Assembly (NCBI GenBank): GCA_964634605.1
Contig: CAZWLJ010000048.1
Span: forward strand, 1 to 21,233
Length of the DNA: 21,233 bases
Direction of reading: 5' to 3'
DNA from: UPXZ01 sp964634605
Lineage (GTDB): Bacteria > Bacteroidota > Bacteroidia > Bacteroidales > Paludibacteraceae
Shown: positions 15,301-21,233 of the stretch, in pieces
Numbering within the stretch: position 1 is the first letter of the stretch
How the letters are laid out: each line of letters opens with the position of its first letter
Translations under genes and position numbers: made by a program
The notes under the pieces: generated by a model
What the model was told of the DNA's origin: nothing
Databases searched by the model: none
Seen by the model: the letters and a program-made list of their open reading frames with translations, nothing else

Positions 15301-15812
15301 ACACCTGGCAGCACATCACAACAACCTATAAAAAAACCGGTGACAATGCATCGGTTTCAAAACTTTACATTGACGGTGAGTTGAAAAGCAGTGACACGTA
15401 TGACAATTCAATTGCTTATCCGGGCAGTGATATTCTCTACATCGGACGAAACCACAGTGATCTGGGATTAAACGGCGAACTGGATGATGTCCGCTTTTAC
15501 AACCGCGTGCTTACCGGTGAGGAGGTTATGGCGCTGCATTTAGCCGAAACGCCAACGGCAGTGAAAAATCAGTTAATTTCTAACCTGAAAATTTCACCCA
15601 ATCCTTCTGATGGACCCTTTGTTGTTGATTTGGGCTCAGTTGCGCGGAAAATTCAGCTTCAAATTACCGATATGACAGGCCGGGTGATCAAAAATCTGGA
15701 ATACTCAGGTCAGCAAAGGTTCACGGTCAGTCTGGATGCTCCGGCTGGTATTTATTTCCTGAATATAATGACTGACACAGGGCAGGCTGCTTACAAACTG
15801 ATAAAAGAATGA
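12324..15812 (+). CDS. Secreted five-module LamG/concanavalin-A-like protein with T9SS sorting domain
   Basis: A 1162-residue protein with a signal peptide (MKTHILLSSIFLVISVSVFG, cut near residue 20). Five jelly-roll LamG/Laminin_G_3-type modules begin at L27, L245, L460, L664 and L869, each opening LVAYYPFNGNANDESGNG or a close variant and closing with G.IDE(V/I)KIY.R.LS..EI..EY. Each is about 204-218 residues. A C-terminal type IX secretion sorting domain (about 1087-1162) starts NLKISPNPSDG and contains the MTGRVIKN and PAGIYFLNI motifs, so the protein should cross the outer membrane by T9SS and be anchored or released at the surface. Such modules usually bind glycans or proteins; no catalytic domain is visible, so it looks like an adhesin or binding protein. 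Modules 2 and 3 look visibly more A/T-rich than modules 1 and 5. The pRiA4b-like gene follows 34 bp downstream. Confidence 0.93.
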   Translation: MKTHILLSSIFLVISVSVFGQIPTSGLVAYYPFNGNANDESGNNINPTYKGEGITLTTDRFGNPDKAYYFDGNTGSYIRMPADNLPTNSRTISLWFNVPDVSNRPGLLGYGGDGNCGTSLFMALNCSGSAQYWTQGHCGFNQAGYSYETAPVDRWVHWVLTINGSEQKIYIDGQLKSTSNTFSGSTAVAGKDLSLGVITYVNGLAPYTDFNVGYLKGKLDEIRIYSSALSDKQVKELYDTESGNLVAWFPFNGNASDESFTANHGTVIGSALTSDRYNVLENAYIFNGISDRIQVPDNNAYDFGDGDFSITSWINLNEIKTCRIVSAGYDSNDGIWGLGLGSHPKWGEGLRINYFVYSGGDYRDFSSNEITGYSLGNWAFVGITKKENTIIFYFNGQQAGTAAIPFVSNANSYLSIGSRQLASGSHIEFLNGKIDELKIYKRTLSEAEIQNEYNSTRNSLVAYYPFNGNANDESGNGNNGTVYGALLSSDRFGIDGQAYSFNGSTDYIDIGNDISLKMTEKLSISVWVKPDVFPLSSYHNIVSDHGDGNNKTKVLRFYKDAIEFLLGPEGSTEARYVFPNSIANKWQHITATYDGSFMRLFVNGSIVDSVSRTGTITANPLPLLIAKSHFNEFFPGSIDEVKIYDRPLSNTEIKQEYDSTRNPLVAYYPFNGNANDESGNGHDGTVIGNSTLTTDRFNENNKAYSFPYLHDRIELANTTNMYLSSGFTLSAWVKYKNINAGIINRHNCWVVNGFSLGQDAGQIWLRVANEGAWNDIKTNQSFVVDQWYMVTGVYDAVAHTGKVYINGQLAASGPANYTNFGTAPITISESSGGCPDGNYPGTIDEVKIYDRPLSEAEIIQEYNSTRNSLVAYFPFNGNANDESGNGNNGTITGALVTPATDRYGQEGKAYKFWFPDYVSVPANSSFFTDEFTVSYWYKVESYWGDRGVLSCVGNKGGYQQVFSAGTTFTYLLGYNFPSGSWFWTNYTVPNTPNTWQHITTTYKKTGDNASVSKLYIDGELKSSDTYDNSIAYPGSDILYIGRNHSDLGLNGELDDVRFYNRVLTGEEVMALHLAETPTAVKNQLISNLKISPNPSDGPFVVDLGSVARKIQLQITDMTGRVIKNLEYSGQQRFTVSLDAPAGIYFLNIMTDTGQAAYKLIKE
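12402..15545 (+). repeat. Five tandem LamG-module repeats, about 610-655 bp each
   Basis: Module starts are at 12402, 13056, 13701, 14313 and 14928. DNA identity is concentrated at the seams: 13677-13708 and 14904-14935 match over 32 bp with one difference, while module centres are strongly diverged. Confidence 0.85.
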
Positions 15813-15846
15813 CCGGAAATTTCTATATGCTGTTTAATGCTGAATT

Positions 15847-16515
15847 ATGGTCTATCATCTCAAAATCAAACTGAAGAATGTAAGCAAACCTGTTGTCTGG
15901 AGGCGGATATTAGTTCCGGCCGAAACTCCCTTTGACCTTCTGCACCAGATGATTCAGGTTTCATTCGGATGGCTCGAAGAGCACGCTTATGCTTTTTCTC
16001 CCACGGGATATGGTTCGAGTCCCCGCATCGAGGAGGAACCGGAGCCGCTTATTGACCGGGGTAAACCATTCATACCCAAGCAGAAACTCCTCACAGCTTA
16101 CGACACCCGGCTGTATGAAATGATGAAAAATGAAGGAGATACATTTACTTATACCTATGATTTCGGTGACGACTGGTTGCACGAAATTACCCTCGAAAAA
16201 ACCGACAGTCTGAATATTGCTCCTTCAGCCTTGCTTCTGGGCGGAAATGGCGCCTGTCCGCCCGAGAATTGCGGAGGACCTGCCGGATACAAACGGTTGA
16301 AAGAAGTGCTGTCGGACAGAAATCATCACGAATTCGAAGAAATGAAAAGGTGGCTGTACGAGAATTATTACAAAATGGGATATGATGCCTCTGACGATTC
16401 CGAAGACAATGACTACGAAGATTATGAATTAAGCGTATGGAATCCGCATGTTTACGAACTGGAATACACCAAGGAATTCTTTGATTTTTACTTCATCAAT
16501 ATTTACGAATTGTAG
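15847..16515 (+). CDS. Plasmid pRiA4b ORF-3-like family protein
   Basis: A 222-residue protein of the pRiA4b ORF-3 family (also found as a passenger gene in IS1096-type elements); biochemical function is unknown. Family features seen: the opening LKIKLKNVSKPVVWRRILVP (5-24) and FDLLHQMIQVSFGW (29-42), the core YDFGDDWLHEITLE (104-117), and GACPPENCGGPAGY (135-148) with two cysteines that could bind metal. A strongly acidic stretch (180-194) precedes the C-terminus. No signal peptide, so cytoplasmic. It starts 34 bp after the LamG gene, so it may be co-transcribed, but no functional link is known. No transposase is next to it. Downstream DNA to 16784 carries only the ligase promoter and a short palindrome. 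Confidence 0.87.
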   Translation: MVYHLKIKLKNVSKPVVWRRILVPAETPFDLLHQMIQVSFGWLEEHAYAFSPTGYGSSPRIEEEPEPLIDRGKPFIPKQKLLTAYDTRLYEMMKNEGDTFTYTYDFGDDWLHEITLEKTDSLNIAPSALLLGGNGACPPENCGGPAGYKRLKEVLSDRNHHEFEEMKRWLYENYYKMGYDASDDSEDNDYEDYELSVWNPHVYELEYTKEFFDFYFINIYEL

Positions 16516-16632
16516 TCAGGCAAAAAGCCCTGTACTTTCTTAAATTTCAAACAGTGATCTGTCCGGCTTCCGGGAATCATCATTTCCTGACGGATGAATA
16601 TGCCTGAAGATTCCATTTTCATCAGAACCGTC

Positions 16633-16644
16633 AAATTCGAATTT
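16633..16644. promoter_or_regulatory. 12-bp perfect palindrome upstream of second acyl-CoA ligase
   Basis: AAATTCGAATTT reads identically on both strands and lies about 44 bp before the -33 element of the next gene. An A/T-rich palindrome this short can occur by chance, so operator function is only a possibility. Confidence 0.2.
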
Positions 16645-16687
16645 TCAAAGCCGCCGGTTTCAATTTCTTATCCGGGACTCAGTGTTG

Positions 16688-16718
16688 TTGCAGGGTTTAA
16701 TATAATTTTATATCTTTA
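16688..16718 (+). promoter_or_regulatory. Probable promoter of the second acyl-CoA ligase
   Basis: TTG (16688-16690), a 20-nt spacer and TATCTTTA (16711-16718), which differs from TAnnTTTG only in its last base. The implied leader is about 60 nt to the ATG at 16785. Confidence 0.45.
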
Positions 16719-16784
16719 GCCACCCGTTTCAAAAAAACAGGGAATCTATTTACCTCATTATAAGTTGCATCATTACATCATATC

Positions 16785-18698
16785 ATGGAAAACAAAAGAA
16801 CCACCATCATCGATTTGCTGAACACGAGCGTCGATAAATACGCTAAGAATCCTTTCCTCTGGGAAAAACTCACTACTGAATTCATACCGACAAGCTACGA
16901 AGAAACCCGCAGACAAGCACAGGAAATGGCTGCCGGACTGCTCGCGCTCGGAATCGAAAACGGGGATAAAATAGCATTGCTCTCAGAAGGGCGCAATGCC
17001 TGGATTATCACCGAACTCGGCATATTATACACCGGTGCGGTGAATGTGCCGCTGTCAATAAAACTTGAAGAGAGCAACGACCTCGTTTTCAGAATTGTGC
17101 ATTCCGAATCGAAGATTGTTTTTGTGTCGGGCGGGCAGTTAAAGAAAATAAGAGCCATTGCAGCTCAGCTGCCCGACGTCTGGCAGGTGATTGTACTGGA
17201 TGACCAGTCTGACTACCTGGAGAAGGAAATGGCGATGAGTGAGCTGGTGAAAAAGGGTAAAGAATACCTTCAGAAGAATCCCGGTTCGGTAACCGAACGG
17301 AGCAAATCCATCCTGCCGGATGATCTGGCTACCATCAGCTACACTTCGGGTACTACGGCCGATCCGAAAGGGGTGATGCTTACCCACAGAAATTACACCG
17401 CCAACGTCGAACAGGCTTTGTCGCTGATGACCATTCCGCCTGAATTCAGAACGCTCATCATTCTTCCGCTCGACCATTGCTTTGCCCATGTAGCCGGATT
17501 CTACAGCTTCATGGCCTCCGGTGCAAGCGTAGCTACTGTTCAGACAGGAAAAACCGGCATTGAAACGCTTAAAAACATCCCGGTAAACATCCGGGAGATA
17601 CAGCCCGACCTGCTGCTGAGCGTACCGGCACTGGCCAAGAATTTCAGGAAGAGTATCCTCTCGGGTATATATGCCAAAGGACCTGCGGCAACAAGTCTTT
17701 TCAATGTTGCATTGAACATGGCTTATGAATACAACAAGGAAGGATACAACAAGGGCAGGGGAAAACAGGCACTGAAAAAACCGTTGCTGATGCTTTTTGA
17801 TAAAATACTCTTCTCAAAGGTGCGCGAAGGTTTTGGCGGTAAGCTGCAGTATTTCATAGGGGGAGGCGCACTGCTCGATATCGACCTGCAGCGGTTCTTC
17901 TATGCCGTGGGTATGCCCATGTTCCAGGGATACGGGCTTTCAGAAGCTACGCCCATCATTTCGTCCAACGGACAAAAAAAGCACAAGCTCGGTTCGTCGG
18001 GGTATCTGGTAAAGCCTATGGAACTGAAAATACGCGATGACGAGGGTAACGAACTCCCCAACTACCAGAAAGGCGAGATTACCATCAAAGGCGAAAACGT
18101 GATGAAAGGATACTACCGCAACGAAAAATCAACTGCCGAAACCATCAAAAACGGCTGGCTGCATACCGGTGATATGGGTTACATGGACGATGACGGATTC
18201 CTGTATGTTCTGGGACGGTTCAAAAGCCTGCTGATAGCCAGCGACGGCGAAAAGTACAGTCCCGAGGGAATAGAGGAAGCGATGGTTGAAAATTCGCGCT
18301 TCATTGATCAGGCAGTGCTCCACAATAATCAGAATCCGTACACTACAGCCCTGCTGGTTGTCAATAAGGAAGCACTGAAACGTTATGTAAACCGAAAGCA
18401 ACCGGAACTCAGCTGGGACAGCACCGAAGCTAAAACACTGGCATTGAACAAACTCCAGAGCGAAATCAATGAATACCGCAAGGGTGGCAAACATGAAGGG
18501 ATGTTTCCGGAGCGATGGCTGCCCAGCGCAGTGGCAGTACTCGGCGAACCATTCACTGAACTTAACGGTCTGGTAAACAGCACTATGAAAGTCGTTCGCG
18601 GAAAGGTGGAGGAACGGTATGCCGACCGTTTAGCTGCCATGTACGAAAGCAACGGAAAAGATATCCTGAATCAGTCCAATATCGATGCATTAAGCTGA
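16785..18698 (+). CDS. Long-chain fatty acid-CoA ligase (AMP-forming), second copy of the class
   Basis: A 637-residue adenylate-forming enzyme producing acyl-CoA (or another activated acyl) from fatty acids. Motifs: P-loop YTSGTTADPKG (186-196), QGYGLSEATP (381-390), WLHTGD (458-463), GRFKSLLIASDGEKYSPEGIE (477-497) and the C-terminal catalytic K602 in NSTMKVVR. It differs from the ligase at 209-2011 in motif details, length and N-terminus, so it is a separate subfamily, perhaps with different chain preference. The A-rich sequence before ATG 16785 fits a Bacteroidota start. It converges with the gene at 18731 across only 32 bp, with no visible terminator, so read-through antisense into that gene is possible. 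Confidence 0.92.
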   Translation: MENKRTTIIDLLNTSVDKYAKNPFLWEKLTTEFIPTSYEETRRQAQEMAAGLLALGIENGDKIALLSEGRNAWIITELGILYTGAVNVPLSIKLEESNDLVFRIVHSESKIVFVSGGQLKKIRAIAAQLPDVWQVIVLDDQSDYLEKEMAMSELVKKGKEYLQKNPGSVTERSKSILPDDLATISYTSGTTADPKGVMLTHRNYTANVEQALSLMTIPPEFRTLIILPLDHCFAHVAGFYSFMASGASVATVQTGKTGIETLKNIPVNIREIQPDLLLSVPALAKNFRKSILSGIYAKGPAATSLFNVALNMAYEYNKEGYNKGRGKQALKKPLLMLFDKILFSKVREGFGGKLQYFIGGGALLDIDLQRFFYAVGMPMFQGYGLSEATPIISSNGQKKHKLGSSGYLVKPMELKIRDDEGNELPNYQKGEITIKGENVMKGYYRNEKSTAETIKNGWLHTGDMGYMDDDGFLYVLGRFKSLLIASDGEKYSPEGIEEAMVENSRFIDQAVLHNNQNPYTTALLVVNKEALKRYVNRKQPELSWDSTEAKTLALNKLQSEINEYRKGGKHEGMFPERWLPSAVAVLGEPFTELNGLVNSTMKVVRGKVEERYADRLAAMYESNGKDILNQSNIDALS

Positions 18699-18730
18699 TA
18701 GGAGGAGGTGTTAAGTGTTGTTCCGGTATT

Positions 18731-19939
18731 CTAAGGATAATTCAGGATTAATACATCGCCGGGCTCTACCTGAAAACGGTTTAATCCCGCTTGCAGGGAG
18801 AGTGTTTTTCCCTCTTTGGTAACTTGTTTTACTGAGTCGGAATTAAACTCAATACGTACTTCTGTTGAATCCAGAATACTCCGGTTCACGATTACCAGGT
18901 ATTTTTTGCTTTCGTTTTCAAGGAAAGATACAACAGCTCCCGAATTGCCTGTTTTTATTTTTTCAAACGGTAAGGGCAACTTTTTTAGCCGGTTGGTTCC
19001 TTTGGGTATGAATGTTCCGGTGTGGTGCACCGAAATAAGCTTTGCACCTGAAAACACATCTGAAAGCGCATGTATCTCTGTATTCATCGTTTTGATCAGT
19101 TGATAAGTACTTGTGCGGTGTCCCTCGACGTCGATAGCCCCCTGATGAAAATCCCATTCAACGGGCGGGGGAGTCCAGTAGGTAAAGTACTGGATACCCT
19201 GGGCACCGTATGCCAGATTGCTGAATACCTGCAATCGCAATTCTGCCAGTCCGGGTACGGGATATTTGCCGTGGGCAGTAGTGAGCGCGAATGCGCGGAA
19301 GGGTAAATTGTACTGCCTGGAGGCTGTGGCAATAATCTCAAGATTCTGATACCAGAGCGGGCGGATTTTTTTACCCACTATCGGATAATTGTCGAAAGAA
19401 ATATACCTGACCGGAACTTTTTCCAGAAATCCGGTTACGTAGTTGTTGTATTCCTTTGTGCCCAGGCTGTTGGGCGAAACAAAGTTGGGAAACAGATTTA
19501 TATAGCATAAATGAGTAGTGTCTATCGCCTCTATCTTTCTTACCCATGCGCTCAGTTTCTCAAACAGGGAGACGTCCGGCTCGTCCCGTAAGTAATATCC
19601 TCCCATGGCAGGATGATTCATGAATCGTCTGACTGTATTTTCTGTATCAGTTTCCAGCTCGGGGCATGCTGCAATGATTTTCACACCCGTCTTTTCGGCC
19701 ATGTCCAGTGCTTTCATTACCGCATTTGCCGAACTATAGAATGTTAAGTGTTGATTTATTCCGGTTTCAGCCAGCTCCCTGAACCGGACAGAGTCAGTGT
19801 AAATTTCGGGGATACTAAACCATGCCAGCACAGGCATCACGCGTTTTGCCGGTGTATCGGCATCGGTTGAGGCTGCATGGATAAAGATATGTGTACAATT
19901 GCTTACTATCAGCAGAAAAACAAAAACCTGTTTTTTCAT
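18731..19939 (-). CDS. Secreted glycoside hydrolase-like TIM-barrel protein, function unknown
   Basis: A 402-residue exported protein: MKKQVFVFLLIVSNCTHIFIHAA is a signal peptide, probably cut by signal peptidase I near residue 23. The body looks like a (beta/alpha)8 barrel: PVLAWFSIP (36-44), a helix rich in alanine leading to VKIIAACPE (86-94), then GGYYLRDEP (113-121), RYISFDNYP (178-186), and AYGAQGIQYFTYW (243-255). E120 in RDEP sits where clan GH-A enzymes keep the acid/base glutamate (NEP). I see no obvious matching nucleophile glutamate at the expected seventh strand. A C-terminal beta domain (about 325-402) ends GDVLILNYP, as in barrel glycosidases. It resembles uncharacterised Bacteroides proteins often labelled GH42-like. 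No polysaccharide-utilisation genes (SusC/D) are adjacent. Substrate unknown. Confidence 0.75.
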   Translation of the reverse strand: MKKQVFVFLLIVSNCTHIFIHAASTDADTPAKRVMPVLAWFSIPEIYTDSVRFRELAETGINQHLTFYSSANAVMKALDMAEKTGVKIIAACPELETDTENTVRRFMNHPAMGGYYLRDEPDVSLFEKLSAWVRKIEAIDTTHLCYINLFPNFVSPNSLGTKEYNNYVTGFLEKVPVRYISFDNYPIVGKKIRPLWYQNLEIIATASRQYNLPFRAFALTTAHGKYPVPGLAELRLQVFSNLAYGAQGIQYFTYWTPPPVEWDFHQGAIDVEGHRTSTYQLIKTMNTEIHALSDVFSGAKLISVHHTGTFIPKGTNRLKKLPLPFEKIKTGNSGAVVSFLENESKKYLVIVNRSILDSTEVRIEFNSDSVKQVTKEGKTLSLQAGLNRFQVEPGDVLILNYP

Positions 19940-19961
19940 TTCGTGATTATGTGTATTGGCT

Positions 19962-20015
19962 CAGCACCATCTGCACCCGCAGGGGCAAATTTACCCGTTT
20001 AAATGGGTGGTGCTG
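19962..20015 (-). promoter_or_regulatory. Promoter and flanking inverted repeat for the TIM-barrel gene
   Basis: On the minus strand TAAATTTG (19986-19993) matches TAnnTTTG and would start transcription about 40 nt before ATG 19939; no clean TTG is found at -33. CAGCACCA (19962-19969) and TGGTGCTG (20008-20015) are exact inverted repeats around it, and the centre GGGCAAATTTACCC (19983-19996) is itself nearly palindromic. Together this looks like an operator over the promoter. Confidence 0.4.
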
Positions 20016-20225
20016 GTTACCCGATTGATATATAGTTATTTACCTGTTATTTTCCGCTTCCCGGCAGAAATGTTTGTTAACCGCTCAAAACTTCGCTCCG
20101 GCTTCCGGGAAACAACGATCGGTGTAGTTGATTGCAAACCCGTCTCTTTCTGATATCAGGAATTCTAATCCGGCAATAAATGCACTGTAAATATAAATAA
20201 ATTTTTCAATATCTGATTGCATATT

Positions 20226-20242
20226 GCCACAGTTTCTGTGGC
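20226..20242. other. Perfect 7-bp hairpin near the edge of the mobile-element fragment
   Basis: GCCACAG (20226-20232), loop TTT, CTGTGGC (20236-20242). It lies in the otherwise empty stretch between the TIM-barrel gene start (19939) and the DUF3987 fragment. The rest of that stretch (about 320 bp) shows no gene and no terminal repeat that I could recognise. Confidence 0.35.
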
Positions 20243-20257
20243 TGGATTCTGATCCCG

Positions 20258-21233
20258 ATGTCCATTGGAAAGCCGACCGGTGTGATAGTTGCCTTTCATG
20301 CTCAACCTATCGTGAAAAAAGGGATATTTCCGGCCAACAACAGCGCAACGGGATTATTTCAATTACTCAAGGAGAATAACGAAAAGGGATTGATTTTTGA
20401 GACCGAAGGAGACACGCTTGCACTCACATTTAAAAGCGAACACGGAAATTATTCCGATGGTTTCCGCAAAGCGTTCCACCACGAAACAATTTCATACAAC
20501 AGGCGTAAAGACAGGGAATTTGTTGAAATCCAAAATCCTCGTTTGTCTGCCCTTTTATCGGGTACACCCAAACAAGTTTCAGCACTCATTCCGAGTGCCG
20601 AAAACGGCTTATTCAGCCGTTTTATGTTCTACTTTATGAACCTACGACCGATATGGAAAGATGTATTTGCCGGGGATGATGAGCAACCGCTTGAGCATAA
20701 ATTTGATGTTTATGGAAAAGAGTTTCTGGACTTCAATCTTTTTCTTCGACAGCAACCAGTTCGGTTTAGATTTGCTTTTTCAAGCACTCAACAAAAAGCA
20801 TTCAATGCTTACTTTGAACAAACGCAGCTTCAATACCTCGAATTGTGCGGAGATGATTATGTGGGCAGTATTCGGCGGCTTGGGTTGATTGCTTTTCGTT
20901 TGGCTATGATTATCACCGCTCTGAGAATTATTGATACGGGTGAGGTTTCGTCTGTACTTGTCTGTAATGACTGTGATTTCAATACAGTGATGGAAATAGT
21001 AAAAGTGCTTGTTTTACACGCAGCATACATTTTTGAGCTGTTGCCTAAAGATACCGCAACACAGCAGCCATTAAATCACAAACGGCAGTTGTTGGATGCT
21101 TTACCTGCTGAATTTGACCGCCAGACTTATCTTGCAGTCGCTAAAAATCTGAATATCCCCGACAAAACAGCCGAAAAACAAATCAGTCGATTTGTGGACG
21201 CAGGACTGCTGAAACGCCCTTCTCACGGCAAAT
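20258..21233 (+). pseudogene. N-terminally truncated DUF3987 (mobile-element primase/helicase-like) protein, open at right edge
   Basis: A frame open from 20201 with an ATG at 20258 runs to the window edge (325 codons, no stop). From about residue 22 it reads like the central and C-terminal part of Bacteroidales DUF3987 proteins: FPANNSATGLFQLL (24-37), GLIFETEGDT, GNYSDGFRKAFHHETISYNR, LSGTPKQVSALIPSAENGLF, and a terminal winged-helix-like TYLAVAKNLNIPDKTAEKQI. Full-length relatives carry a Walker-A-like ASAGKGR region and often a primase/VirE-N domain before the FPANNSA segment; these are absent, and the preceding SIGKPTGVIVAFHAQPIV is not family sequence that I recognise. The break is near 20310-20320. 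Such proteins ride on mobilisable and integrative elements. Either a decayed remnant or a gene disrupted by rearrangement; a shortened working protein is less likely. Confidence 0.65.

Noticed and set aside
12402..15545. Could the tandem repeats be a CRISPR-like or simple satellite array?
   Set aside because: Repeats are in frame, about 610-655 bp long, and encode a recognisable domain in one continuous reading frame.
18701..18710. GGAGGAGGTG, a perfect Shine-Dalgarno-like string.
   Set aside because: No start codon with an open frame follows it, and genes here do not use Shine-Dalgarno sites.
19883..19897. Possible lipoprotein box around C15 of the barrel protein (IVSNC).
   Set aside because: Asparagine before the cysteine is unfavourable, and a signal peptidase I site after HAA fits better.

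Overview
The window looks like chromosomal DNA from the Bacteroidota, most likely the order Bacteroidales. Five things point there: a type IX secretion C-terminal sorting domain on a large secreted protein; upstream TTG-N18-20-TAnnTTTG promoters of the Bacteroidota type with leaders of about 40-45 nt; starts preceded by A-rich sequence instead of Shine-Dalgarno motifs; the acpP-fabF-rnc order; and a DUF3987 protein of the kind carried on Bacteroidales mobile elements. Genus is not decidable from the sequence alone.

Left part (1-7200), mostly housekeeping. On the minus strand, reading leftwards, are acyl carrier protein (acpP), ketoacyl-ACP synthase II (fabF) and RNase III (rnc), then a long-chain acyl-CoA ligase with its own palindromic upstream site, and the first 18 codons of a probable class II fructose-bisphosphate aldolase running off the left edge. 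Divergent from acpP is purN, followed by the ribosome-associated P-loop ATPase ychF and a small GNAT acetyltransferase. The most striking small element is a 14-bp terminator-like hairpin lying inside the first 21 codons of rnc.

Middle part (7200-11970), peptide and carboxylate metabolism. A secreted bleomycin-hydrolase-like C1 cysteine peptidase and a PepD-type M20 dipeptidase lie on the minus strand; divergent from them is an acetyl-CoA hydrolase/succinate:acetate CoA-transferase. Together they would fit peptide import and fermentation to short-chain acids, which is an inference.

Right part (12000-21233), accessory. A region rich in inverted repeats precedes a 1162-residue secreted protein with five concanavalin/LamG-type modules and a T9SS tail, followed closely by a pRiA4b ORF-3-like protein. 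A second, unrelated-looking long-chain acyl-CoA ligase converges on a secreted TIM-barrel protein resembling glycoside hydrolases. The window ends in a DUF3987 mobile-element protein whose N-terminal NTP-binding part is missing, suggesting the edge of a decayed element.

I did not find a CRISPR array, tRNA, rRNA, intact transposase or recognisable defence system. The best candidates for something undescribed are regulatory: the rnc coding-region hairpin, the triple inverted repeats before the LamG gene, and the fadD operator-like palindrome.
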